Below the pieces are notes generated by a model. That model searched no databases. It saw only the letters and a list, made by a program, of their open reading frames with translations, and had not been told where the DNA came from. 64,000 nt of DNA, taken from Woeseiaceae bacterium (GTDB lineage Bacteria > Pseudomonadota > Gammaproteobacteria > Steroidobacterales > Woeseiaceae). The stretch is taken from contig JAJFKV010000007.1 in the NCBI GenBank assembly GCA_021773055.1, forward strand, positions 1 to 64,000, given 5' to 3'. This document shows, piece by piece, positions 44,997 through 54,328 of the stretch. Position numbers and translations under genes: made by a program. Each line of letters begins with the position of its first letter. Within the stretch, counting starts at the first letter, position 1.

Positions 44997-45632
44997 TCAA
45001 ACATCATCGGATGCTTCACGCTTGCTAAGCCGACCGTCCAGCACAATTAGCGCTACCCACCAAACGATCGTCGCCGGCCCCATATCGATACTTCCAGCAG
45101 CGGCTGGCGGTGTCGGGAAGAACCACAGGTTAAGAACAAGCAAACTGGTCGCGGCCACTATGCCGTAGGCCCCGATCAGGCGTTCAAATCCTTTGCCCCG
45201 AACCAGCGCCGATGAGACGAAGATGATGCCGAGGGAATAGAAGATGTCAAAGGCGACATCCGCACCCAACTGAACCTGATTAGTGAGTGCGAAGGACGCC
45301 TTTAGCGATGCCTGTGCCTCAGGCGCGGCGTTTGCATCGAGCAGCTGCTGGTATTCCGCAAATATGGCCTGCTGCATGGTAAGCATCAGGGTTAAGACAG
45401 CGAAGGCGATGACAAGGAAAGTCGTCCCCAGGCGAAGTGTGGATGTGTCGAAGACACGCGTGAGGTTCTCGCTAAGCGCCAGTGTTCCAAACACTGCCAC
45501 CGGCCCGATCGCAAACGCAAGCACCAGACTGAGACGCTCCGACAGCATGATCCAGCCAAAGGCGAAGTTCAAATATGCCAGGAGAATCGATAGACCAATG
45601 ACGCTGCCAAGAATTGAAACGAGTTTTCGCAT
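44997..45632 (-). CDS. integral membrane protein of unknown function
   Basis: This 211-residue protein has six hydrophobic helices, with a soluble loop in the middle ('AEYQQLLDANAAPEAQASLKASFALTNQVQLGADVAFD'). The start at 45632 (MRKLVSILG) has AAGGA upstream with proper spacing; an open frame extends to 45665. No family recognised. It is preceded by a small gene on the same strand. Confidence 0.65.
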   Translation of the reverse strand: MRKLVSILGSVIGLSILLAYLNFAFGWIMLSERLSLVLAFAIGPVAVFGTLALSENLTRVFDTSTLRLGTTFLVIAFAVLTLMLTMQQAIFAEYQQLLDANAAPEAQASLKASFALTNQVQLGADVAFDIFYSLGIIFVSSALVRGKGFERLIGAYGIVAATSLLVLNLWFFPTPPAAAGSIDMGPATIVWWVALIVLDGRLSKREASDDV

Positions 45633-45677
45633 ACCGTAGTTCCTTTTCAGGGTTGTGGTTCGCAAGTGCAGGCAATG

Positions 45678-45914
45678 TCAGGTGGTGTCCAGGGAATTGC
45701 TAATTTTCCGCGCTTGTGACTCTGCCCGAGACAGCAAGTCTTCTTCGTCATGCCCGGTGATAGAGACAGTACGCCCCCAGCGGTCGGTGCCTGAAACCTT
45801 CCACGCACCAGCCGATGTTTCGTCGAGCCTAAAAAACCAGTCCGGCGCCGTACCGCGGATTGGATACGTGACGAGCAGCTCGTCATCAGACTTACGTGCG
45901 ATTTCCTGCGACAA
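45678..45914 (-). CDS. small hypothetical protein
   Basis: This 78-residue acidic protein ('KSDDELLVTYPIRGTAPDWFFRLDETSAGAWKVSGTDRWGRTVSITGHDEEDLLSRAESQ') has an even composition with beta-strand periodicity, which suggests a real gene. The start is TTG at 45914 and could lie further upstream. No motif or family recognised. Confidence 0.45.
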   Translation of the reverse strand: MSQEIARKSDDELLVTYPIRGTAPDWFFRLDETSAGAWKVSGTDRWGRTVSITGHDEEDLLSRAESQARKISNSLDTT

Positions 45915-45989
45915 TTGTTCGCGCCACCTAACGTTAATTCGTCTACAAATACTGAGTATAGACTTTATGGGTTGTCCAGATTAATGAAC

Positions 45990-47582
45990 TTACCGAGCTC
46001 GCAAAATCGCCTTTGCTGCGTTGTAACCGGGCGCGCCGGTCACGCCACCACCGGGATGTGTGCCGGCGCCGCAAAGATACAAGCCATCAACTGGTGTTTT
46101 GTACTGCGACCATTTCGGTAACGGACGCATGAAGAACATCTGCTCCAGCGAAATATCGCCATGAAAAATGTTGCCTTCAGTGATGCCGAATTGCGCTTCC
46201 AGGTCGGGCGGTGTGATGACGCGTCTCGCGACAACTGAGGCGGGAACATTCGGTGCAAATCGGCTGATAAGTTCTGTGACCCTATTGCCCAGAGGCTCGC
46301 GCTGCGTATCCCAGTTCCCGTCGCGAAGTTCATAGGGGAGGTATTGCACGAAGCAGGTCAGCATGTGGCGCCCTTCGGGCGCGAGGGTGTCATCGACATT
46401 AGATGCCAACACGCAATCGACCCATAAGCGCTCTGGAATATCGCCGCGCTGGCAGGCGTTGTAATTGTCTTCCGCCTCCCGCAGCGATGGAATCAACGTG
46501 AACAGCGAGCGCTGCGGCTTGGACCTGTCCACTGGCATGCCGTTGACCTGTGGCTCTTCCGACAAAACAAAATTCACTTTGCCGGCCGGACCATTCATTC
46601 GAATGTTTGCAATATCGCGGCGAAACTCGGCGCTAAGCTCATTGCTTTCGACAAGGCCGAGGAAAGTCCGTTTCGGGTCCGCATTGGATACAACAACTTT
46701 CGCGTCAATCACATCGCCGCCATCAAGCGTTACTCCTGTGGCAGTACCATTCGCTACATTGACTTGCGTTACGGATGCGCCGGTTCGAATCTCAACACCT
46801 AAATCTTCGCACGCCGATTTCATCGCCTGAGTAATAGCACCCATGCCACCGATGACATGGCCCTGCCAGGCCTGTTGTTCGGAGTCGCCACCGCTCAGCA
46901 AATGAAACAGCAATCCCATGGCCGTACCCGGTTGATACGGGCCACCGTGTTTTCCGTACAGGCTGTTCGACAGGATGAGGCGTTTCAATTTATCAGATTC
47001 GAAACGCTGATCGAGAAACTCGCCGAGCGAGCCGGTGAGGAATCGAAGCAAGCCGCTTACCTCGTCACTCTTTATTCCACCGAAGCGCCTGTATAAACGC
47101 CATGCCTGAGAAATTTTGTCTAAACCTTTTGCGTTCAGATCCGGCGGCGATTCAAGAAAAAACGGCTGCAGGTACGCTGCGAGTTTCTTGAGTTCTTCTT
47201 CGGTTTCGAAAAAGGTATGGATGTCATGCGGCGCCACCCGCGACAGCTCCGCCCGCATCCTGTCTTCGTCCGACCACCAGCCGACGACATCCCCGTCATC
47301 GAACGCGGCCTGCACGCCCGGATCACAAGCGACCATTTTTAGCCCATAGGAGCCCAGCTTCAGGTCTTTGATGATGGTGGGTCGTAACATGCTCGCAATG
47401 TAGGAGGCGGTCGATACCCGGCAACCAGGCGCAAGCTCCGGGTCCACTTCTTCGGTTACCGCACAACCACCGACGATGTCGCGGCGCTCGAGCATCAGCA
47501 CATTGCGTCCCGCCCTGGCGAGGTACGCAGCAGTCGTCAGGCCGTTGTGGCCAGCACCGATGATGATCACGTCGTATTGCAT
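45990..47582 (-). CDS. PYROXD2/CrtI-like FAD oxidoreductase (third copy)
   Basis: This 530-residue flavoprotein has 'MQYDVIIIGAGHNGLTTAAYLARAGRNVLMLERR' at its N-terminus, 'GGCAVTEEVDPELAPGCRVSTASYI', 'GTAMGLLFHLLSGGD' and C-terminal 'GLYLCGAGTHPGGGVTGAPGYNAAKAIL'. It is a paralogue of the tandem pair in the amine island but outside it, and oriented away from the TPR-sulfotransferase at 47631 with 48 nt between starts. The start at 47582 gives the dinucleotide-binding motif at residue 3. Substrate unknown. Confidence 0.87.
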   Translation of the reverse strand: MQYDVIIIGAGHNGLTTAAYLARAGRNVLMLERRDIVGGCAVTEEVDPELAPGCRVSTASYIASMLRPTIIKDLKLGSYGLKMVACDPGVQAAFDDGDVVGWWSDEDRMRAELSRVAPHDIHTFFETEEELKKLAAYLQPFFLESPPDLNAKGLDKISQAWRLYRRFGGIKSDEVSGLLRFLTGSLGEFLDQRFESDKLKRLILSNSLYGKHGGPYQPGTAMGLLFHLLSGGDSEQQAWQGHVIGGMGAITQAMKSACEDLGVEIRTGASVTQVNVANGTATGVTLDGGDVIDAKVVVSNADPKRTFLGLVESNELSAEFRRDIANIRMNGPAGKVNFVLSEEPQVNGMPVDRSKPQRSLFTLIPSLREAEDNYNACQRGDIPERLWVDCVLASNVDDTLAPEGRHMLTCFVQYLPYELRDGNWDTQREPLGNRVTELISRFAPNVPASVVARRVITPPDLEAQFGITEGNIFHGDISLEQMFFMRPLPKWSQYKTPVDGLYLCGAGTHPGGGVTGAPGYNAAKAILRAR

Positions 47583-47630
47583 GTTGGCGAGCGTCGCGGT
47601 TGAATAGCCGTAGCATAGGGTTACCGCGGA

Positions 47631-49670
47631 ATGACAACAACTAGAATGCACAACGAAGAATCTCAAACAGATAGTCCCAAAGCCTCATTCGACAGGGCAA
47701 ATACGTTCTTGCGGGCGGGCGATGCCCCGATGGCTGAGAGAATTTGTCGCCAGGCACTCAACGAGCACCCCCGCGATTCAAACCTGTTGTGCTTGCTGGG
47801 AGCAGCGTTAATTCGCCAGCGAAGACCGGAAGAGGCGGAACATACGCTGTCGCGTGCTGTACGAATTTTCCCGGACTTCTCGCGGGCACATGAGGGCTTG
47901 GCAGAAGCGCTGATCATGCAGGGCCGATTGTCGGATGCACTCACATCGCTTGAAAGGGCGGAGGAGCTCGAGCCAGGGAGTGCGTCAATTCGCATGAAGA
48001 AGGGCAAGGTCCTGATCGGCATGGGCAGGGATGACGACGCATCTCGCGAGCTCGAAGAATCCTTCAAGCTCGCGCCTCATCGTGAAGATCTTGTTCGTGG
48101 TCTCGGATTGCAACGTATGGGTAATGTTCGCGAGGCAGAGAAGATCTACCGCGATGTATTGCTGAGAGACCCCACCAACGTCGATGCGCTACGTTTACTG
48201 GCGAGTGTTGCCATGCGAGCGAATCAGTGGGGTGACGCAGAGGCGTTGCTGGAACGGGCTCTCGAAATATCCCCCGACTTTCACCAGGGCTGGAACGATC
48301 TCGGGCTGGCGCGACAGGAACAGGACAAGACAGAGGCTGCTATCGAGGCATTCCAGCGCGTTATCCGGCTTGAGCCGCACCGGCCGACCGGGTATGTGTC
48401 GGTTGGTACCGTGTACGCCATGATTGGCAAGCACGACGAATCGCTGGACATGTTCAAGAAAGCATTGCAACAAGATCCTTCCAATTTTGGCGCGCTATCC
48501 GGGATCGGTCACGTCCTGAAGACAATTGGCCAGCAAGATGAAGCAATCGCGAGCTATCGGGAATGCATCAAGCAGAATCCGGATCATGGCGAAACGTGGT
48601 GGAGCATGGCGAACCTGAAGACGTTTCGTTTCGATGACGGAGATATCGACAACATGCTGGGGCGCGTCGCCCGTGAATCATTGATCGAAGAGCAGCGCAC
48701 CAATTTCCACTTTGCATTGGGCAAGGCATTCGAGGACAAAGAGGATTTCGACAGTGCCTTCGAGCAATACAGTCTCGGCAACGGCAATCGTCGTCAACGT
48801 GAGTCCTACGATCCTGTGCAGACGGCAGACCTGCATGACCGGTTTATCGAGACGTTCACGAAAGAATTTCTGGTTGAGCGTATCGGCAGTGGATGCCAAA
48901 GCAACGCACCTATTCTTATCGTCGGTTTGCCGCGCTCGGGCTCAACATTGATCGAACAGATTCTTGCAAGTCACCCGGACGTCGAGGGCACGCACGAGTT
49001 ACCCGATCTCGGGCGAGTGGCCCGCTCTGTCGGTACACAGCGCGACGACCGCAAGTCGTATCCACAAGTCATGCCGCTGTTGGATGCCGAGGAATTGTCA
49101 GCGCTTGGAGAGGAATACCTGCATCGAACTGAGCGGCACCGTGTGGGCGGCAAGCCGCGATTCACGGACAAACTGCCAAACAATTTCGTGCATGTCGGTT
49201 TCTTAAGCCTAACGTTGCCCAATGCAAAAATCATCAACGCTAAACGGCACCCGCTTGATAGCTGTCTCGGCAGCTTCAAGCAATTATTCGCTCGTGGTCA
49301 GCCATTTACTTACGATCAGTTTGAGCTGGCGGAGTTTTACCTTGAGTACCAGCGTGTAATGGATCATTGGCACGAGGTGCTGCCAGGCAAGGTTCTCGAT
49401 GTGCAATACGAGAACGTCGTCGATGATCTCGAGACCGAGGTGCGCCGCATCCTCGAATACTGTGAGCTACCCTGGGACGATGCCTGTTTGCGGTTTTATG
49501 AAAACGAGCGTGCAGTCAAGACGGCGAGTTCCGAACAGGTGCGTAAACCAATCTACTCGACCTCCAAACATTTATGGCGCCGCTACGAGCGACATCTCGG
49601 CCCGATGATCGAGATTCTGGAACCTTTGCTCCGTGAGTTGCCCGAAGGCTGGCAGCCGAGTCAGTACTAA
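47631..49670 (+). CDS. TPR-repeat sulfotransferase family protein (third copy)
   Basis: This 679-residue protein is the largest of the three copies, with about nine to ten TPRs over the first ~390 residues ('AERICRQALNEHPRDSNLLCLLGAALI', 'ALLERALEISPDFHQGWNDLGLARQ', 'AIASYRECIKQNPDHGETWWSMA') and a P-loop 'PILIVGLPRSGSTLIEQILASHP' near residue 425. Downstream are 'FTDKLPNNFVHVGFLSLTLPNAKIINAKRHPLDSCLGSFKQLF' and 'SSEQVRKPIYSTSKHLWRRYERHLGP'. It meets the AspH hydroxylase tail to tail (4-nt overlap), with a TonB receptor beyond. The hydroxylase could create hydroxyl acceptors for sulfation. This is speculative. Confidence 0.88.
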   Translation: MTTTRMHNEESQTDSPKASFDRANTFLRAGDAPMAERICRQALNEHPRDSNLLCLLGAALIRQRRPEEAEHTLSRAVRIFPDFSRAHEGLAEALIMQGRLSDALTSLERAEELEPGSASIRMKKGKVLIGMGRDDDASRELEESFKLAPHREDLVRGLGLQRMGNVREAEKIYRDVLLRDPTNVDALRLLASVAMRANQWGDAEALLERALEISPDFHQGWNDLGLARQEQDKTEAAIEAFQRVIRLEPHRPTGYVSVGTVYAMIGKHDESLDMFKKALQQDPSNFGALSGIGHVLKTIGQQDEAIASYRECIKQNPDHGETWWSMANLKTFRFDDGDIDNMLGRVARESLIEEQRTNFHFALGKAFEDKEDFDSAFEQYSLGNGNRRQRESYDPVQTADLHDRFIETFTKEFLVERIGSGCQSNAPILIVGLPRSGSTLIEQILASHPDVEGTHELPDLGRVARSVGTQRDDRKSYPQVMPLLDAEELSALGEEYLHRTERHRVGGKPRFTDKLPNNFVHVGFLSLTLPNAKIINAKRHPLDSCLGSFKQLFARGQPFTYDQFELAEFYLEYQRVMDHWHEVLPGKVLDVQYENVVDDLETEVRRILEYCELPWDDACLRFYENERAVKTASSEQVRKPIYSTSKHLWRRYERHLGPMIEILEPLLRELPEGWQPSQY

Positions 49671-50230
49671 GAGGCACGGCCGGCAATTTGTCCAGGTGGC
49701 ATGTAATCAAAAATGAACGTAACGCGGTCTTCTTTGCCGCTGTTGATTACGCTGTGTGTTTTTTGATTATTGATTTCGTAGGCTTTGCCCACCTCAAAGC
49801 GAAATGGTTTGCCATCTATCGTGAAGCGGACGCGATTGTTGGTCGTTATCGGAATATGAATACGGTGGCTGTGTTGAAACGAGGCATGGCTGTCAAAGTG
49901 CGGGTTGATGCGGCCGCCGGACAGTAATTTGGCGGCCATCGCTCGAATGATGGTCCCACCGGGTGGATAAAATCGTCCAATCAGGTTGTGCATGACCGGT
50001 ATGGCTTCTTTAGCCAGCAAATCCCAGCCAGCCTCTTTCGTGATTTGCATGTCTTCCATCGCTCCGTCGCAGAAAACGAGGACAACGGATTGTGTCTGCC
50101 GATGCACTTCGTAGTCGTTCTGTCGATTGATATTCATTCGCCAAGCGTCTTCGCTAAGACCAAGAACAGCGTCGATCAGCGCCTGTGAGTCCACATCGCC
50201 GAGATTTTTGAGGGGTTCTTCAATATTCAT
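49667..50230 (-). CDS. AspH-type 2-oxoglutarate/Fe(II) hydroxylase
   Basis: This 187-residue protein has the aspartyl/asparaginyl beta-hydroxylase core: 'GRINPHFDSHASFQHSHRIHIPI' (His-x-Asp iron ligands, then an Arg/His), 'PFRFEVGKAYEINNQKTHSVINSG' (distal His) and 'DRVTFIFDYMPPG' (Arg for 2-oxoglutarate). Soluble bacterial members hydroxylate peptide-linked or free Asp/Asn or lipids. It is divergent from the TonB receptor and converges on the TPR-sulfotransferase. Substrate unknown. Confidence 0.88.
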   Translation of the reverse strand: MNIEEPLKNLGDVDSQALIDAVLGLSEDAWRMNINRQNDYEVHRQTQSVVLVFCDGAMEDMQITKEAGWDLLAKEAIPVMHNLIGRFYPPGGTIIRAMAAKLLSGGRINPHFDSHASFQHSHRIHIPITTNNRVRFTIDGKPFRFEVGKAYEINNQKTHSVINSGKEDRVTFIFDYMPPGQIAGRAS

Positions 50231-50385
50231 AGGGGCAAAAACATAGCAAAAACAACGAACGTTGCATAATTACCATTTCTACCGTGAAGCTGACCCGATC
50301 AATCGGGCTGATTTGTTGTATCAGGGCAAATTTTGATAGTAGACTCGGGGAGTTAGCAAAAATAATAGCGACGGGGGTGGCAAAG

Positions 50386-52845
50386 ATGGCGCATGTTTCT
50401 ACGACTGATGGGGTTCCTGTAAAGAGTGCTCTGGCGATTGCCGTATCAATGGCCGTTGCCGGCCACTCAGACGATGCCCGAGCACAGGAGGATGACTCAG
50501 CTAGTTCCGGTGGCCTTGAAGAAATCACCGTTACGGCAAGAAAACAAGCAGAAAGTCTGCAGGACGTTGCCGGCAGTATCCAGGCATTGACAGGCGCCGA
50601 TCTCAAACGCCAGGGTCTCCTAAATCTCGAAGACACCGTGCGCATGCTGCCGAGTGTTAGTAGCGTTGGCGGCACATCCGGCGCCCAGAAAATCATTTTC
50701 CGCGGAGTGTCGGATAACCCAGGCGCCTTCATCGCCGCATCGTCGGCCGGACTGTACATCGACGAGCAGCCACTCACTCAGTTTTCTGTCAATCCCGAAC
50801 CACGCATGATCGATATTCAGCGCGTCGAAGCATTGGCAGGCCCCCAGGGCACTTTGTATGGCGACAGCTCGCAATCGGGTACGCTTAGAATAATTACCAA
50901 CAAGCCCGATCCCACGGCTTTTGCAGCGAATGCTGACTTCATGGTCAGGGCGGGCGATAAATCGGATTTGAGCCACGAAGTTAGTGCCTGGATCAACTTG
51001 CCGTTGATCGAAGACAAGTTCGCATTGCGCCTTGTGGGATTTTCCGCGACGGACGGCGGCTTCATCGACAATGTCCTGGGTGTTTCACCAATGCGCGGTG
51101 GTAGGACTAACGCAAATGTGGTGGAAGACGACGTAAATTTCGCAGACCATATCGGCGGGCGGATTGCTGCCAAGTGGTTCGTCAACGAAGAGTGGTCAGT
51201 GATGGGGAGCGCGATGCTGCAAACCTCGGAAGCGAACAGCCACAATGATTTTGATCCGAGTGTCGGCGACCTGAAAACGGTCAAGTTCTTTAACGACACA
51301 CGTGATGACGACTGGTCGCAGTTTGCGCTAACCATCGAAGGTGGCTTCGGCAACGGTTTCGAATTCACCTCTGTCACGAGTTACTTCGATCGCGATCTCA
51401 ACTACGTATTCGATCGCACGACCTACTCAGCCTATTTCAACTACAACTTCTGTCCAAGCTACGCCACCTACTGCTGGTCGGGTGTTGCTGGTGCCGGGCT
51501 TGATGTCGACCCGAACACCGGCTACCTCACGTTCTATTCAACGGTACCCAACGACCAGGACGCGATCGGCTTTAACACCCAGGACCAGCATGACGACCGA
51601 TTTACGCAGGAATTCAGACTGTCAAAAACGGGTGATAACTATCGCTGGGTGCTGGGCGCGTTCTATGAAGAAAAGACCGAGTATTGGGAATATCGAGCAA
51701 AGACGCCGGAGTTTCTGGAGTCGCTGTCCTATGCCTACTGGACCTATCTTTATGCGCCGTCGGGCGTGGATCCGTCCTGGTGGTTGTCAGTCGATGACAC
51801 CGATTGGGAGCAATGGGCGGTATTCGGTAATTTCAGTTACGACCTGACGGACGATTTAACTGTCGAGGTCGGTGCACGATTCTTCGATCAGGAAATGAAT
51901 CGCACTTACTTTGTCGATAAACCATTTATCGTTCACGCAGGTTTCCCGGATGTCACGAATCCCACCGGCGGCAACGATGACGTCGTGCCGAAGATTACAG
52001 TGGAATACAATCTTGACGATGACAAAATGGTCTACGCCCTGTATTCCGAAGGGTTCCGGGCCGGTGGTGCGAACCGAAATCGTACACCGTTTACCGTTTT
52101 CCCGCAGGCCTACGACCCGGATCTTCTGAAGAACTTCGAGGTCGGTGCGAAGACCCGCTGGCTGGATGGTAGATTGCAAATTAATGCGACTGCCTATTTT
52201 GGTCAATGGGAGAACTACCAAATCGAAGCCATCGATCCAAGCAACCGACCTTGTCAGACAGGTGAGATCGCAGATGTCGATTTTTGTAACCAGCCGTTCC
52301 AGGTCATGGTCGCGAACGTGGGTGATGCCGAGCAGGTCGGCTTGGAGTTTGATTTACGTGCGGCACCGAATGACAACCTTGATCTCGGGCTGGGCATCGG
52401 TTGGGTCGAAGCCGAAACAACCGAGGCATTTGAGGTCACAGTCCCGGTGCCGGCCGGCACACAATTACCGAACGTGCCGGAGCTCAAGATCAGCAGCTTT
52501 GTCCAATACAACTGGTCTGTTCTTGGTGGCGAAAACATGTACCTGCGAGGCCAGTACACCTGGCAGGACGAATCCAAGAATCAGCTGGAGGAAATCGCGG
52601 CGGGAGCGCCGCTGGATATTACCGGTCCACCACTTTTCAAACAGCCCTCATACGGCATAATGGACCTGAAGCTGGGGCTTGTTTCTGACACTTGGACTCT
52701 GGAGGGCTTCGTAAGCAATGTCTTCGACGAGCGTGCGACCTTGTATGACAACCCGCTTTTCTTCGACTTCTTTTTCGGTCGCAGCAGGGTAAACACAAAC
52801 AGGCCGCGCGAATTCGGCTTACGCTTCTCGTATAACTGGGACTAA
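50386..52845 (+). CDS. TonB-dependent outer-membrane receptor (second)
   Basis: This 819-residue receptor has a TonB-box-like 'LEEITVTARKQAESLQDVAGSIQALTGADL'. The plug has 'LPSVSSVGG', 'IIFRGVSDNPGAF', 'IDEQPLTQFSVNPEPRMIDIQRVEALAGPQGTLYGDSSQSGTLRIITNKP', and the barrel ends 'RPREFGLRFSYNWD'. The start at 50386 has a G-rich GGGGGTGG upstream and yields a short exported N-terminus (VKSALAIAVSMAVAGHSDDARAQ); a 34-residue longer form is possible. Plug style resembles FecA-like and carbohydrate/xenobiotic receptors of marine proteobacteria, but the ligand is unknown. Confidence 0.93.
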   Translation: MAHVSTTDGVPVKSALAIAVSMAVAGHSDDARAQEDDSASSGGLEEITVTARKQAESLQDVAGSIQALTGADLKRQGLLNLEDTVRMLPSVSSVGGTSGAQKIIFRGVSDNPGAFIAASSAGLYIDEQPLTQFSVNPEPRMIDIQRVEALAGPQGTLYGDSSQSGTLRIITNKPDPTAFAANADFMVRAGDKSDLSHEVSAWINLPLIEDKFALRLVGFSATDGGFIDNVLGVSPMRGGRTNANVVEDDVNFADHIGGRIAAKWFVNEEWSVMGSAMLQTSEANSHNDFDPSVGDLKTVKFFNDTRDDDWSQFALTIEGGFGNGFEFTSVTSYFDRDLNYVFDRTTYSAYFNYNFCPSYATYCWSGVAGAGLDVDPNTGYLTFYSTVPNDQDAIGFNTQDQHDDRFTQEFRLSKTGDNYRWVLGAFYEEKTEYWEYRAKTPEFLESLSYAYWTYLYAPSGVDPSWWLSVDDTDWEQWAVFGNFSYDLTDDLTVEVGARFFDQEMNRTYFVDKPFIVHAGFPDVTNPTGGNDDVVPKITVEYNLDDDKMVYALYSEGFRAGGANRNRTPFTVFPQAYDPDLLKNFEVGAKTRWLDGRLQINATAYFGQWENYQIEAIDPSNRPCQTGEIADVDFCNQPFQVMVANVGDAEQVGLEFDLRAAPNDNLDLGLGIGWVEAETTEAFEVTVPVPAGTQLPNVPELKISSFVQYNWSVLGGENMYLRGQYTWQDESKNQLEEIAAGAPLDITGPPLFKQPSYGIMDLKLGLVSDTWTLEGFVSNVFDERATLYDNPLFFDFFFGRSRVNTNRPREFGLRFSYNWD

Positions 52846-54287
52846 ACGTCTACGGGCACAAGAAAGCCGCGGCTGACAAACATGCGAAGAATCGCCAACA
52901 GGTCAGACCTAAGTGCGCCCATGTCTGCGTCGGTTGTCGCACCGAATTGGTCAATACATTCCTGCACCGATTGCTGGCCATTAAAAAGGTTTAAGAAAGC
53001 AGCAACGGCGCCGTCAATTTCGGCGTCCACCGCGAGGGCATTATTTAGTTTCAAATAGACGCCTGTGATATTGCCATCGGTTTCCAGACGCTCCGCGCCC
53101 ACGCCGTCAGCCAGACTCAGTGTCGCTTGCAGTAATGAATCATCATCGCAGGCCTCAAGAAAATCGACTGCGGCAATGCTATCGGCGATGACATCTCCCG
53201 CTTCGCTCACGACGTCAGTTGTCAGGTTTTGTATGTGCAGCCAGTTCTGTCCGTCGCGTCGCCGCAGGGTGAGCATCCCGGGGTGCACTGCGCGCACATC
53301 GCGTGCTTCGAAATAGGCCAACCAGGTGTCGGGTTGACCAGTATTGACGGCATCGCCAGAGATATCGCTGCTTCTCTGTTGCACATAGCTGGCCGGTAAC
53401 AACGGTGGTGTGTGCAAAATCCATGCATCGCAATTCCGTACCCAGCCGGTGATGCGTTCCTGCCAGGATTGCCCGGTGATTTCCACCCACTCACAGAGCA
53501 TTTGCAGGTGTCCGCCGAGTTTCAAATAGCGAGGCGCCTCGCCAACCAGCACCTGGCAGAAGCTGTCGAGTTCCATGGTGTTATCGCGGTAGACAAATGA
53601 TTCGGACGGACTGATGACAAATGGCGGATTGGTAACGATCAGGTCGAACTTACGTTCTGCCACCGGCTCAAACAGACTGCCTTCGAGACATTCAACGTTG
53701 TCGATGCCATTGAGCATCGCGTTGAAGCGGGTGTACCAGATCGCGCTGGGGCTGATATCCGTGGCAACGACAGTTATGCTGTGGCGAGCAGCAAACAGTG
53801 CATGAATGCCGCAACCACAGCCAAGATCCAGCGCGCTTTTCACTGGATCTCGCATCGTTAACAAACGCAGGAAATTTGCAGAGTGCGTGCTGGCCGGTAA
53901 TACGAATTCTGAGGCCTGCTCTGTGCCCAGCATATGGAATGCATCGGAGGCGAACAGAAGATCTTCGACCGGGACGATGACGATACTGCCGTTTACGATG
54001 TCGCCGCTCGTTTCGAACAGCCCGGCCTGATCACAAAACTCAAGAACAGGCGCTGGAATAAATTCCTCAATGCTAACCTTGTCTACTGGCGCGCCGAGCA
54101 GGAACAAGCGAATAAGCACGTTGGCCGTGCTTATTTCGCTCGAGTCGTCGAACATTTGCTGCTCTTCGCCAGCGGCCGGCGGACGTGCGCGTCCCATGCG
54201 CTGCGATAGTGTCGCACTGTCATAACCGTGCGCATCCAAAAAGGCACGAAATTCTCGTACGTCTGAAATCTCGGGGGTCTGCTTCAT
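52842..54287 (-). CDS. class-I SAM methyltransferase with NPPF motif
   Basis: This 481-residue protein has an N-terminal ~140-residue helical region with a winged-helix feel. It is followed by a Rossmann methyltransferase: motif I 'ALDLGCGCGIHALFAARHSITVVATDIS' and motif IV 'DLIVTNPPFVISPSESF'. The NPPF tetrapeptide marks enzymes that methylate planar amide or amino nitrogens (PrmC, RsmC, adenine methyltransferases). A long C-terminal region (about 180 residues) is not recognised. The target could be rRNA, DNA or a protein glutamine. It ends with a 4-nt tail-to-tail overlap with the TonB receptor. Confidence 0.82.
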   Translation of the reverse strand: MKQTPEISDVREFRAFLDAHGYDSATLSQRMGRARPPAAGEEQQMFDDSSEISTANVLIRLFLLGAPVDKVSIEEFIPAPVLEFCDQAGLFETSGDIVNGSIVIVPVEDLLFASDAFHMLGTEQASEFVLPASTHSANFLRLLTMRDPVKSALDLGCGCGIHALFAARHSITVVATDISPSAIWYTRFNAMLNGIDNVECLEGSLFEPVAERKFDLIVTNPPFVISPSESFVYRDNTMELDSFCQVLVGEAPRYLKLGGHLQMLCEWVEITGQSWQERITGWVRNCDAWILHTPPLLPASYVQQRSSDISGDAVNTGQPDTWLAYFEARDVRAVHPGMLTLRRRDGQNWLHIQNLTTDVVSEAGDVIADSIAAVDFLEACDDDSLLQATLSLADGVGAERLETDGNITGVYLKLNNALAVDAEIDGAVAAFLNLFNGQQSVQECIDQFGATTDADMGALRSDLLAILRMFVSRGFLVPVDV

Positions 54288-54328
54288 ATGTGTCGTAGTC
54301 TAACCGAGCTTTGCCTGCCACTGGTATC

